DNA of 64,000 nt from Trichoplax sp. H2 (Eukaryota > Placozoa > Uniplacotomia > Trichoplacea), in the NCBI GenBank assembly GCA_003344405.1, contig NOWV01000011.1, positions 310,001 to 374,000 on the forward strand, written 5' to 3'. Each line of letters opens with the position of its first letter. Within the stretch, counting starts at the first letter, position 1. The translations under genes were made by a program, and so were the position numbers. The notes under the pieces are model-generated. The model ran no database searches, was not told where the DNA came from, and saw only the letters and a program-made list of their open reading frames with translations. Positions 22,627-36,030 of the stretch are shown here, one piece after another.

Positions 22627-25600
22627 ATGATGGCCGCCGACGAGCGTCCTCGAGTGCGTGTTGAGGAAACGATCAAGATTAAAATTGGTAGGTTTAGGTA
22701 TTGTTGTCTTAATTCTACCGCATATGCGGTTCTATAGGATTGTGTACCCCCCCGTATTGTATTGTCTCCTTCTCTTGCTTTTTGAACATGGCATTACAAG
22801 AGTCATAAAATATTTCGTAAAATGTATTAATTTTTCAAACTGTTCAATATCGTATCTGATCGATAAATGACTGCCTCTATCGCACGACGGTATTCTACTT
22901 TCGCTACTGTATCTTTAGCATCAGTTCAAGATAGGCAAATGATTTATTTGACGTTTCAGGATTGATTAATGAATGAAGTGTGTTTTTTAGCGGTGATCGA
23001 ACAAGAATAATTAAATGAAAAATTAATACTCCAAATTATACAACCGATTAAAAGCTTGTTATTAACAGAACACGTTGAAGAGATTAACTTAAAACGCTGA
23101 AGTATTGGATGATAACAATGACGGGGACTAGAATTGATTTTGTTTCTAAAAACGCTATCCAATACCAGTCATCACCAAATAGATACCATACTACAGTCTT
23201 TTCGTGCAGTATACCCGTACAACATGGCAATAGCAACGCTAAAATTTTTTGTCCTGTTTTTGACAAGAATGTACTTCCTATAGCAAGTAGATAAAGTAGT
23301 TATAAATTGGATAGACTAAAATGATGTCTTCCCTTCCATAGATTATTTTATTTTATTATACAGTACAGTACAGTCAATCACTCCAAGATTTACTTTTATA
23401 CAGTCATGGTGCGTTCGTTGTCACGTACTGAATCAAGAAGCCTATGATGATCATAATACTGTGTAAAGCAAGCATACTGTTATTACTGTACGTAGAAAGA
23501 CAGAACTAGATGGTAGTACTGTAGTCCGTGCGTTTGTCGTGCAAGAAATCGCCTTCTTTGCATGCGGTAGGCGAATGTTGTTGTGTAAAAATGTCATGAT
23601 AACAATTTTGCATATTTTTTTACATTGAAATTTTACTGCATCAATTTCGACTTTAGGATCGTCAAATGGATGTTCTACAGTAGTGACAGAGTAAGATGTC
23701 AGTACGTCGGCACCTAATCGATTATATTATAAACTATCGCTGCAAAACACAGTGATACTAACTAGTCGAAATAACGTTAAACCTTGAATGATGGAAATGC
23801 ATTCTGAAATTTCTTCTCATTTTTTTTTCAATGTGAAGTTAATGAAACTAGAAATTTGCTATTGAGTCATTATTAATGATTTTTACCGATCAATATCATT
23901 TTCTTGTTTATAATTCATTGTTGGTTAAACCTTGCAGGTGAAGCTAAGAATTTACCCAATAGTTCTGGTCGCAATTGCTATTGTAAAGTCTCATTAGATA
24001 ACGAACAAATTTTTCGAACAACTTCCGTAGAGAAATCGCACAGGTTAGTCGATTGATACCATATGTACACTGTACTGTGCAGCTACTTTAAAAGTCAATC
24101 TCTGTGGCACTGTCTACGGAAATCTTAATGTTACTTGCTTAATTAAACAGAATGGTTAATTTATGCAACGTACGCGAATAAAAAAAATTATGAACAGCGT
24201 AATTAATGCCGCCGCCTTCATAAACTAAGGTGCCACATGCGATTTTACCATCTAATTATACTATCCTATTTGAGTTCCATGTCGTCGTAAAAATGCTGTT
24301 ATGCCATTTTGCCTATTGGTAATTTACGTTTCTACCATATCCATGGACATGAGTCATTTATATAACCTTGTCTCAGTGTATGGTTGAACCATGGTTTAAC
24401 CAGGGACTACTAAAAGAAAGAAGGGGCTACATTAACTTTAAGTTGAAGCTAATTACTTGATCAAATACAAAGTGTACCGTACTGGATTGCGCTATGTTTT
24501 CAGCCAAAATATCATACCATAATGACGTCTGTACTGTCTCTGTCTGCCTACGTGTAATCTTTAGTCATCGCTGCGCGTAAAACAATAACTCTCATTTTAC
24601 TGGATTGTGCCATAAACTACTAGAAACAAGTACAGTAGTTCAAGACTGCGGTAGTCTAAAAATATTGTATCAGAGACATAATTGTTGACTGAAGAAAACT
24701 CAGGTATTTTCCTACAATTACTGCAAAATTTCAAAAAGTCTAGGTATTTGATTGGGATTTCACTTGGATGAGATGATTGTTAGATTCTGTACAGTATACT
24801 GTGCTATGATGTCAACGGTTGGTCAGGCATTACTAAAAGAGATCTTCGCTTAATAGTCTATAGTACACCACTTCTCATATTACCCATAACCCATACTACA
24901 CTAAAAAGGCAGTTAACATAAGCAATTTTATACAACACAGAATCAGGCAAGATCGCTTAATTTTTTAAATTGAATAAAAATTCTTGTCTACTGTCCCCTA
25001 AGAAAAGTTTGATTTAATTTTGAAGCCGAAAAGTCGACAATACCTTGAACCCCTCCAGTACCGTACAGTATCATACTGAATATTTCTTCTGCATACAGTA
25101 CAGTACTGTACACTGTAGCGGAACTGGTACCAACTACAGTACAGTACAGTACTGTAGGGTATGGGGTATTTTTGGGGAACATTAGCCCTGCCAATTTCAT
25201 TCAACTCTGCTGCCTTGACAGTAATAACCATCAAATACTCTATATTGTCGTTTAGGCTACTCATCAAGAAAAAATAGACTAACAGCATAAGGTCGCTGAC
25301 TCAGCGGCCAAGTAATAAATCGAAAAAAGCATTTTGAACATTTTATCGTAATCCCTGGTAACATGATATTGTATTGCAAACAGATCTTTTGTAATCTGAT
25401 CAGGGATATTACCAAATGTTACTAACCGTAAATAAATTTATCAAATATTTATTAAATTAAAGCATATTTTGGTCGATGCTCCTCAGCACAGTACAGTTGA
25501 ATATAGACAGTTGTATATACAGTAAGCAACAAACAAAAATCGAAATTGATTAATTAATAGTCAATGCATTCAACTGAATTATTGATAGTTTTAAGGCTTA

Positions 25601-28600
25601 AAGTCTAGTATCTACACTTGACTTTATCTATATTATACATATTGTAGAATATATTCGTACATGGACAGTAATACTGAAGCAGATTTTCAATTTAGATATT
25701 CTCGTACAGTATATGCTGTATGGAAACGTATACATTCGTATAGGTTATACCATGGTATATATATATACCATGAAATTGAGAAAAATCTTAACAGTTAGTA
25801 TAACTTATACGCGCTTTGCTAAGAGTAAAGTGGTGCTAAACGGTTCAATGCCTACAGTCAGGTATCGTTACAATTTTTACAAAATTTATGTGCTGTTTAA
25901 CAGTAAGCTATGCGTATTTCAGTTATGCCCATAGAGGTTATATGGATAAGAAAGATTAAAGTAGAACCGTAGAGATGATCAAGTTAAAAGGACCAAAATA
26001 GGCTTAAGTCTACATCATTGCCTTCCAATATCCCTACAGTACAGTAATGCACCTAACGATGGTATTCTTATTTGAAATACTAAAAAACAAGCTGTGATTT
26101 GTTTATCCTAATTCATACTTGAATTAGGATTCATTGAAAAGTTTTCCTTATTTATACGCGTAGATTGAAATTAGCTGCAATACCATTAAGCGTAATGTAT
26201 AGTGGGTATGAATCAACACCACTATAAATACAGTGACGGAATATGATTATACACTTATGTACGCGGACGTATAGTTTTATTAAACTTGCAATACACCTGC
26301 TGTATGCTAGCTCTGTCAAGATGTGTGTATCATTAGCTGCTAAAGGTTAACTTGGATTTGTTAAGTACTGCAGTTGCTAGATAAGTAAGATAGCCATATA
26401 AAAACTAGGATTAAGTAAATGAAATTTGTTGTTTTTATTGCAGTCCGTTCTATGGTGAAGAATTTGAATTTGATATACCGAGAGATTTTGGAGTGTTATC
26501 CTTCCAAATACATGAGACTGATTTGTTTGGTTTTCGTAAAGATCAAGCAATTGGCAAGGTAAGGTGTAGTCAGATACTAGTTTATCGTTAGTCAGCTTTT
26601 TTAGTAAAAGTCTAGATATATAGGACTGTCCTTTTGGATGGAAAAATCTCAAAGTAAGATCGGTATAGTATACTGTATAACAAAGCTTTCGATGCCGTTA
26701 GTACGCTTGCACATTTATGATTTTATTTATTTTACTACAATGCAACGGTAACAAATTGAGGACCTTAAAATGATGTCATAGCCTTTTGCATAGCGATCTC
26801 TTTAATAGATGCAGTATTTGCCTAACTTGATGGAAATGGGTTATTGGATCAAGTAAATAGTTATTGTTTTCGTAATGATAATTTGTTAATATGATGAGAA
26901 ACAGAAACAATTACCAAGTCATATTAATGATTAAATGTTGAATAGAAGTTGAATTTGTTCAACTAGGCAAATTTTGTTATTCTAAACACATAAACTTATT
27001 TATAATCGAGCAATTGCGTTTAATTATTTATTTAAAGAGAAGCAGATTGTAAAACTTTCGCTATCCATACTGTAATAAAAGAGAGTTATACTGTAAGAGG
27101 GATATCGCAATCTGATATTCAGCCATTTATGCTATTTTTTCTCGTTACCTCATGAATTACCTCATATAGTATGGCCAGCTTGTTTAGATAGTACTGTAAA
27201 TCAGTACCGTACGAAGATCAATTGATCTCTTATAGTAATACTCTAGAATTTCTAAATCTTTATTTTACATTATCGATGTTTTTTGGCTCTGCCATAGAGA
27301 TATCATTAACATTGCCAAATAAAATGGCAACCTTCTTGTTGTTTTTGAATTGTTATACTGTACGTAGACTATAGCTTTACACAAACAATTTAAATTTTGT
27401 AATTTAAAGGTCAATTTATTCAAGCTCTACGAGCTAAAACCAGCTACATAATACCTATATTTCAAAACTAACTTCAATTTTTAACATATAAGAAATTAAT
27501 AAGTTTTTTTATAAAAAGAAAATATACAAACTTATGTTAATTTGATCTTTCTGTAAAAAAATGTATGCTATTAAAACAGCAAGTAATTGCAAGACACGTC
27601 GATTAACCAAATAACGGGTTGCAATCTTTATTTTCGATGCGTAGTCTAAATTTATTTCGTTAGGTCGTCCTTTATCTGAAACTGTCTTAAAATATAACAC
27701 AATTTTTTATTTGTAAAGTTATGATTATATTAAATACTATGCGTTATCTTTATTGCTGTCTAATGTGATTTTGCAACAGTCTAAAAGTCGGTGATGGTCA
27801 TTCTAGACAACGTTTTAATAGTAATAACATTCTTATTTTATACTTGCATAGGTGATTATAAGACGATCTGAATTGCATACTTACAATGGGCTTGATAAAT
27901 GGCACCCTATTTTGCCAGTTGATACTGAACCTGAAGCTCAGGTTAGCATAGCCTGTCGATAAAAGGGAAATATTAGCTAATGGTATTATAGGATATTGTT
28001 AGGCATTACATGGATTCTGAAAGATACGGATGTGATTTTTTAGTACATTTTATTTTTTTTGATTTTTTTTAAATCGATGTAATCACGCTTAATACCGTTA
28101 TTTTCTTTTAAATTTTATTATAGTATTCAATGCTAGATGTTAATAAATAATATGTTACGCATGGTCAGAAAATTATTATAACGACTCAAATGGCTATTTG
28201 CTTTTTTTCACCTTAATAATCAAAGTGTATTGTAAATCTTTATAAAATATTTTTAGTACAAATATTCTACCAACTTAGCGTCAAGTTGGATGTATTTATT
28301 ACACCTTTCGATTTCTAATATTAGTTATTAATTTCTGGGTCACATAATATACTCTTAGTTGAGAATAAAAGATTCATTCACCTATCTTCTAAATTGCTTA
28401 AATAGGGTAAAATTCGGGTACGATTAAAGTTACAAGATGCATATGTGAATAAGACATGTTATTATAAATTACATGTTAAGTAAGTGTTAAATTTTTAATT
28501 TTTTGTATATCAATTTAATTTTTTTAATGATCAGAAGTAATTTTGTTACTAATCAGCGGTATATATGTATTTCACAGAGTCATAGAGGCAACAGATTTGC

Positions 28601-31600
28601 ATGCATGTCAAAGTAGTGGTACATCGGATACCTTCGCTTCTGTGAAATTAATGAACTATACGACAAAGTAGGTCGAGATGTGATGGCATTGATTTAAGAG
28701 AAGTTATAGGATATTTAATTTAATACCATAGCTTTGACAATGTTATTCTTTTCAATTGTTATCGTCAGATAAAGGCATTTATACTACCTTTTATTTTAAG
28801 GAATAGACCAGAAGTAAAGCGTACAAAAGTTAGGAAAAAGACTCTTAATCCGACATTTGACGAAGAATTTAATTTCAGTGTAAATATATTTTACATTCTA
28901 TTATCGATACATTTTAAAAGTTTTGATGTATATTAGCGATAGACATATATAGCAAAAATGTTGTAAATATTTATTATTGAAATGTATTCTTTTATCCGTA
29001 GTTATGGGATAATGATTTGTCAAATTACTGCGTCAAGTAAGAGTATATTTCTAGTTGTGGTCTTGGTGACTTGCAAATAAAATAGAAATATTGTTCCTGT
29101 ATATAATGATATCTACTTTAATCTGGTTTTAAGTTTGTACTTGTTTCTACTGTGTGCTTTTAGTATCGAGCTTTGTAATGCAAATATGATAGGGGATACA
29201 TTTATGGGCAAGGTAATAAATATCATTTAGCAAACTAACTATTTTTGAAATAGTTTTTGATCAATTCTTACTGTTGACTAATCTAGTATTTAAAAATTTT
29301 ATTACTATTGTTATTTTTGCTATCATTGATAACAGCACGGATGATAATTTCTTCCAAGACTTTTATAGAATGTTTGAAAATATGATTAAAGAATGCTATT
29401 TTAAATTAACGAAATCTAGGTTACAATACCACTTCAATCTTTGGATCTGTCGAGTAGTCACGAGGCAAGGTACGTTTCGCACTTATAACTAAAAAATTTT
29501 AATTTTTATTTAATAGTCAGTTAATTTTTCAAAATAGCTATATGCTCAGTGAAAGGGAAGGCCGACACAGTGGAAATAAAGCTGATCTAGGATCGCTTCG
29601 TCTAAAAATTAATTATGTGGAAGATTGGGTTTTTCCCTCGCGATCGTATGACCAGTTAAGAAAATTAATTGTAAATTCTATTGACTGCAATGTAAGTATA
29701 ATAAACTTTTTCGTCATCACATTGCCGGACTAATATTAATGATTACGATTCTTACTCTCAATTTGTTTCTTAAAATCAGCCGATCAACTCAAGTCCTGCC
29801 GCTGTTCTAGGTAGAATTGTTAAAGATAAGATAGACGCTGCAAAATCGTTAGTGAAGATTTTTCTCCATTACGATAAGGTAAATGGACAAGATAGTAGTT
29901 ATGTGGATAATTTTAAATTTTCTCATTACAGGAATACTTTTTATTTCGTTGTAGGTTGTAGATTTTTTAAGGTGTGTAGCCGAAAATGAAATCCGCCATA
30001 CAAGGTAAATGACCCTACACTGCAATGTATATATATACATACGATGTTGATATAGAAATTGAAGTACATCAATCACTATTCTTTTTATTTTAAACATTCT
30101 ATAGTGATCCTAATACTCTGTTTCGCGGAAATTCACTTGCTTCAAAAGCGATAGATGAATTTATGAAAATTTATGGCCAACATTACTTACATTATACCCT
30201 AAATGGCATCATAGATGAGGTCAATATCTAAATAGTGTATTGTACAGTACATGTGTAGTTTGCTAACGTGCAATATATGTATATTACAAGGACCAGTAGT
30301 AGTTAAATTGTATTAAAATAAATTTTTTTATATTTATTATCGTTACCGAAAATGCATACCAATGTAGATAATTGAAGACAAGAAACCATGTGAAATTGAT
30401 CCCTCTAAACTGAAAGATAGCGAATCTTTGGATGCTAACCTTGTAATCTTATCTTCAATTCTAGCTTGTGATTCCCTAATAAATATTCTATACGAAGAAA
30501 GTGGCATACTACTTATACTCATACGATTATTTTTATACGTGATTGCTTTAGGGGAATTTACAAGGTTATGTCGAAAGATGTTTTGTAGCTATTACTTGTT
30601 CAGCAATTCATTGTCCACCTCTTATGTGTGAACTATTTCGATATATCAAAGAAGCAGCAGTTAGACGTTTTCCAGGTTATATCATAAATTATCGCGTTTC
30701 ACTATTGATGACTATGTATTAACTTTTCTAAATTATTATCTTTAACTAATTTTAGATATTGAGGACATTTGCTTTACCTCAGTTAGCGGTTTTATTTTCC
30801 TACGTTTTTTTGCTCCGGCGTTGTTAAATCCTCGCTTGTTTCAGATGAGAGCGGATCATGGGGTATACATAAATACTAACTTTCTGAGATTATAGAGTCT
30901 ATGCAATTCTGATAACTAAGTAAATCCATTTGTGTGAACTTGGTAAAGATATTAACTTCAATCGCCTTTCTAATGTTTATAAATATTGCAGGAACCGCTA
31001 ACCTGCAGAACATTAACGTTAATTTCTAAAAGTATTCAAAATCTAGGAAATCTTGGATGTGTTCAATCTGTAAGCTGTCCTTTACTTATATTTATCAGAG
31101 TTTTACCAATTTTAAAGATACAAAATTTTTTGTAAAATATGGATTACTTTTAATTCTTATCAAAGATGAAAGAAACTTACATGGAAACTCTCAATAGCAT
31201 GTTCTTAAATGATACTCACATAGCAGCTGTGAAGAATGTAAGCACTTTGTCTAAAAAAGATTTCAGTAATGATCGTATGAGTGATATATTACTCGTGGAT
31301 TAGTTTTTAGATTTTATTTCATCTCCGCATGAATACAACGAAAATTCTGGGATGCCTTTAGTACTCAAAGAAGGGTAATGAAACATTTATTGAGTTTGAA
31401 CGTATTTCTGTGATAAATTAGAATTGATAGAATTTATCAACTTGCGATAACTTTAGAATTATGATTAAACGTGCTCAAGGAAGACGGAAAAAATTTGGTG
31501 TAAAGCCTTTCCGGAAAAGGTGTGTACCCTAGACTCTCTATGCCAGTGGCTTATTTTAAATTTTTTATATAAAAATTAATATTTTGCGTTATTTTATATT

Positions 31601-32947
31601 TTTAAGATATTTCCTGCTTACAACTGAAGAATTAAGTTATGCGAAGGAGAAAGGTCGATAACTATAATTCTAACATCATGCGAAGACGTTTCCAAAATGT
31701 TCTATTTTTCTATTTTAACTTAAATCTTATGGATTCTGTAAAGGCTCTGAAATCCTATGTCAAATTCCAAAGGAAGACATTCTTGCTGTAGAAAGAGTTG
31801 ATTATGAAGCATTTAAAATGAAACTGGTACTATAATCTGTAAAATTAAGAATATAGTATTTAGCTTGGTGTCAGTAATTAAATAAAAACTAAACATTCAC
31901 TTTTTAGATGTTCCAAATAGTACAACCGAATAGACCATTATATGTTTTAGCTAATAATAGTGTAGAAGAACGAGATTGGTGAGTGTTTAGATTCTATGGT
32001 GGAATTAGGGACGTAAACTTTTCCTATTTTACTTTTGCTGTTACTTTTTACTCAATTGAAACATTGATTTATGTGTAGGATTTATGTACTAAAGAAAATC
32101 TGTCAAAAGAACCCTAATAGATTGGAAGCTTATCACCCAGGTGCATTTGATGAAAAGAAAAACGCTTGGATATGGTACGGCTATAATTTTATTTAAGACG
32201 AAAATTTGTGTAATTGGATATTACTAATATATATATATATCGTAACAGTTGTGGAAAACCACAGGAAGTTATCGCTGGATGTACGCATGTTACAAGTATA
32301 TCTGAGTGAGCTCTCTAATGTTCTATTAGCGTTTGTAATCCTAATTTTTTGAAAATACAGTAGTACTGATATACCACGTATGATTTCATAGGGCTGACTC
32401 GCCTGATACCACTATGCATATAAAAGTTGATGTTGATCGGGAGCTAGAGAAGGTGTACACATTATTTGTAAATAAATTGGAAGATTTACAAAATCTACGG
32501 GGTAAACAATAATAGTATTATAAGATCTTTAATCAGTGTGATTATGGAATTTATTTGACAGCAAGAGCTAGCCTGTCATTTTATATCAATTGAATTGTTT
32601 ACACGAATTTATAGAAGAAGCAGCGTCTAGCTTGCAGAAAGTATCCGATTTTCAACTTTATTCGAGGAATGAATTACAAATTGAATTAACCTCCTTAAAT
32701 GATATTATCGAGTTTTGTCATCGCCATTTATCTGAGCATGAAGACAATCGAAAATTTAACAGATCAGGAAATATATCATTCAGGTTAATATTTTATTCGA
32801 TTCTTGTATGGATAGACACATTTTTAATTTAAACTTGGTGTACTAAGCAAATGTAGATCATTAATTACACTCAACTGTCTATATGCTAGATCGGGGACTA
32901 CGCAAGTTTCTGATACTTTTGGTATTGGTGATTTAAAGGTGCGCTAG
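22627..32947 (+). CDS. RASA3: GAP1-family Ras GTPase-activating protein (RASA2/RASA3 type)
   Basis: Speeds GTP hydrolysis by Ras-type GTPases at membranes. Exons: 22627-22687, 23938-24043, 26444-26558, 27852-27941, 28406-28479, 28578-28667, 28801-28879, 29002-29036, 29164-29212, 29420-29469, 29538-29691, 29780-29878, 29955-30004, 30105-30219, 30368-30442, 30552-30675, 30756-30862, 30992-31069, 31166-31237, 31304-31374, 31457-31519, 31607-31653, 31744-31826, 31908-31978, 32079-32174, 32249-32305, 32392-32501, 32615-32783, 32890-32947 (815 residues; human RASA3 834). Order: C2A (about 15-125), C2B (about 145-245), RasGAP (about 275-545), PH (about 560-660), BTK zinc motif, helical tail. The arginine finger is R358 in [11 protein letters not shown] and the second GAP arginine is R472 in [15 protein letters not shown] zinc ligands are H672, C685, C686 and C696. 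C2A lacks the usual Asp cluster, so calcium binding is doubtful. RASA2 is the alternative name. Confidence 0.94.
25043..25160. repeat. GTAC-rich self-complementary repeat, cluster 2 (Ras GAP intron 2)
   Basis: Dense runs of TACAGTACAGTACTGTAC-type words lie inside the 2.4-kb second intron. The ends are loosely inverted (ACCCCTCCAGTACCG on the left, GGGTATGGGGT on the right). It shares vocabulary with 2288-2535 and 36623-36762. Open frames here come from the repeat. Confidence 0.7.
25751..25772. repeat. Perfect 22-bp AT palindrome
   Basis: A perfectly self-complementary tract made of CATGG, an alternating TA run and CCATG, in intron 2 of the Ras GAP gene. No function is evident; it may extrude as a cruciform or be replication slippage. 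Confidence 0.6.
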
Positions 32948-33715
32948 AAAATAGAACTGAATGGATAGTTTTATTTATTATGAAGCGCGTCAAACTAAGA
33001 ATTACAAATCAACGTTTAATTTTGGTGTATCAGTAGCAGAGTATAGATCTAGGTTGATTTAATGTGGTTGCTTATTGATTTAATGATCAATATGATATTA
33101 ATTAGTTAATTGTTATGCAATATAGCGCATTGTATAACAATAAATCATTTGCTGTAACTATTAACGTCTTAATGCCCTTTTAAAATTGCTGGTAAGGAGC
33201 AAACATTTCTACCGTTACTAGCGCTACTTTTATGATATTGAAATTCTTGTATTAATGTAACATCCATGTTACTACTTTATTGAAATTGTAAATATATGCA
33301 ACTATGTTTTAACGCATCAGAGCAATGATTCTATTTCATTAAGCAATTTAACATTATCAAACAGAATTTAATGCAGATCATGTTATAATACAACAATAGA
33401 TTAAAGATTGGTACATTACAGGGTCTCATAAATTAAAATTAGATTTTCATCTATATCAATATCAAGATATTGCTTTCTGACCTTGTGCAAGGACCAAACT
33501 TGTAGACTGTGCATAAATTGTTGATATCATAATATAAAATGTGAATCGACTATCCAATGTATAAGACATTGCAAAGAATTATTAAAATTTCTTTTTATGA
33601 TATTTATCTTCCAACATTTCAACATTTTGCACATTATTTATAAACAAGATAAATGTACTAACTTAGTATTAGATCTAATGGAAAAGAGACTTAATAATAT
33701 AGAACTATAGAAATA
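32948..33715. other. Convergent 3' region between the Ras GAP gene and GPALPP1
   Basis: 768 bp between two stop codons on opposite strands. An AATAAA at 33139-33144 on the plus strand, 192 bases after the Ras GAP stop, is a candidate poly(A) signal. I see nothing else. Confidence 0.55.
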
Positions 33716-36030
33716 TCACAAAAAGGCATTAGTAGCGCTTCGAGAAAAACGACTATCAAGCTTTTTAGCTTTATTAATAACTGAGCGACGCTGTGTCGCA
33801 TTTAAGGCACTATGATTTAAGTCTTTTTCTCTATCGAAGGGTCTCCTTTCCTTTTTCGTATCCTCTGGTTCTTCGTCCTAGTAATAATTAGAATAAATTA
33901 AGATAGTTGCAGCACTTTAAGTAATATATCAAGATATGAAATATTACTAACCCGTTTTCTTTTAACGTGAAGATCTATAAGCGACTCTTTACGGTGATGT
34001 TTCTATGAATTTAAGTTAAGCAGGTAAATCCCATTCGTTAGAATTATCTGTCCTTTATTTACTAATCTTGTGCTCTGTTAGGCTGGTAAATGTAATTAGA
34101 GAGATTAATATTAGAACTTATATATGTATAGTTACATTGTAATCATCGATCTTCCTCAATACTAGTGAATCATTATCGGATAATTTCACATCGGGTTGTA
34201 TCGGGCTGCGTTTTCTTTCTCGTTTTTCCTTTTTTAAGTATTATGAGAATGATCAAATAGCTATCATAATATTTAATAAAAACTATAAAATTATTATGAT
34301 CTTAGCGACTTTGAAATACAATTTCATATTAGTAGAGTTGGTTATTACTACGGCTATACCTTATTCATCTTTTTAGCTTTATCACTTGGAGTTTCTGTCC
34401 AAGAAGTAGGGTCATATTTGCCTACTGACTCGTTCCTACGGAATTGTCGCGGTCCTAATCCTAACATTATTAGACAAACCCAGAAAATAGAGTGAGGCAT
34501 ATCAACTTTGCTAGTACCTTCTAAAATGATTTTACCAACTTAATTTAGCCTGATCAGCTTACCAAACTGATTTCCTATACTGGCAGGCAAGTCCGTCATC
34601 CACGATTCACGCCCGCTCTTTGCCTGTCATTACCGATTTACATAAAATTAGAGTATTTGTTGTATCTATAATTATATAATGTGTTGATATTGTATTAATC
34701 ATATTACATCTAATATTAACAATGGAATGTATTATCTTTAACAATACGATAGATGTGTAATAATTTATAACTGCAATAGAGCGATAATAGTAGAATTTTT
34801 TTAGATATTAGCCCAACTGGCTCACTACCGTAAGACGTTACGTTGTAAATAACTTTTACATTTTTCGTAGAACCTTAAAATATTATAGAACAAACAACTA
34901 AGGTAGAATGAGTAGTATGTACATTATATTGCGGCAGTGTTCTATTTAAAATAAAATTACATCACCTCTTCCAAGTTAGATTGTTGTCTCGCTGCTAGAA
35001 ACTGACGTTCTCTTTTCATGGCAATATCAGTGATATCTTTCTAACATTATATACATAAATAGTGCAATACATGTATCAACTTGCAGATTTGTGTATTGTA
35101 CAAAATGATATAAGTATAAGTTAAACGGAGCTATCACTGATTACAAGCCCTAGTTTAAAAGTTCGTAAAAAGTACTGTATCACCTTGGTAATATAGAAGT
35201 ATAATTGTTACTATGCGTATCATATATTCCAAGTAGCTTCTTTAACATAACTTTATCAAGATTATTCTTTGCTTTATACTGACTTACCCGTTTCTCATTT
35301 ATCTTCTCCGGTAATGGGCCAACAAAGTCGTCATCAACAGTATCGTCATTGCTAACTATTTAGAACAATGATAGCAAAAATGATAAAGATATTACTTTAC
35401 AGCATTTCTATATCAAAATTTTATCATTTATTAACTATAGTATAAATTTCAAAGATACTTAGTTACATTAGATGTAGTAACTATTAAAACATTTTAAAAT
35501 ATTATCCTATCTTCCATATCAATTACTGTTTATATGTATATTTAATACAATATGTCTGCATTAAGATATTGGCTAATTGGTTTACTATTCTAACAGAGTT
35601 AATAAAAACAATGCAGTTAATTATATGTTTCAGTCAGTTCACCTTGATGGAGAGTGATTTCGTCTTCCTGGTTAACATTACTTTGATATGGCATGATCGG
35701 TCCAATATATTTTGATTCTTTTGATGGACTATTGTTATCAGTATTTTGATCCTGAATACTTAGAGCAAAACCTGGAGGTAATGCAGGTCCGTATTGCTGA
35801 GCCTCATTTGCTGTCTGTTCACTTTCAGGTGAATCATTTTGATTTGATGTAGAGGCTGCACTGTTGCTTGCATGTGAAGACGGTAATATTGGACCGTAAG
35901 TTGCAACCGCAGTTGTTTCTTGTTTGGTTGATTCTTTTAATGTTTGACCAGTATTAGAAGTTGGTGATGCCTCCGTGCAGCTAGGTGGTGGCAACGGTCC
36001 ATACGTTTTGGATGTCATTGACGAGGACAT
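33716..36030 (-). CDS. GPALPP1: GPALPP motifs-containing protein 1
   Basis: Conserved nuclear-type protein of unknown function with a C-terminal DUF3752 region. Minus-strand exons: 36030-35643, 35355-35288, 35040-34966, 34617-34563, 34460-34360, 34228-34136, 34002-33952, 33877-33716 (330 residues; human about 340). The N-terminal half carries repeated motifs: YGPLPPP, YGPILPS, YGPALPPGF, IGPIMP and VGPLPEK. The C-terminal half keeps the family block GRESWMTDLP followed by GLGPRQFRR, a Ser-Trp-Thr-Glu-Thr-Pro motif, a Lys-rich helix and a PFDREKDL block near the end. The first exon holds a very Ser/Thr/Pro/Gln-rich disordered region, normal for the family. All phases are consistent. The gene is divergent from FBXO22 (1,154 bp between start codons), a spacing that may allow a shared regulatory region. 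Confidence 0.93.

Noticed and set aside
22658-22870. 70-residue open frame starting MLRKRSRLK
   Set aside because: It overlaps the first exon of the Ras GAP gene in another frame and runs into its intron.
23084-23294. Open frames on both strands inside Ras GAP intron 1
   Set aside because: They are of similar length on both strands, with no domain and no compatible splice phase.
29274-29492. 72-residue open frame in the Ras GAP gene
   Set aside because: Only its final part, in another frame (29420-29469), is a real exon; the rest is intron.
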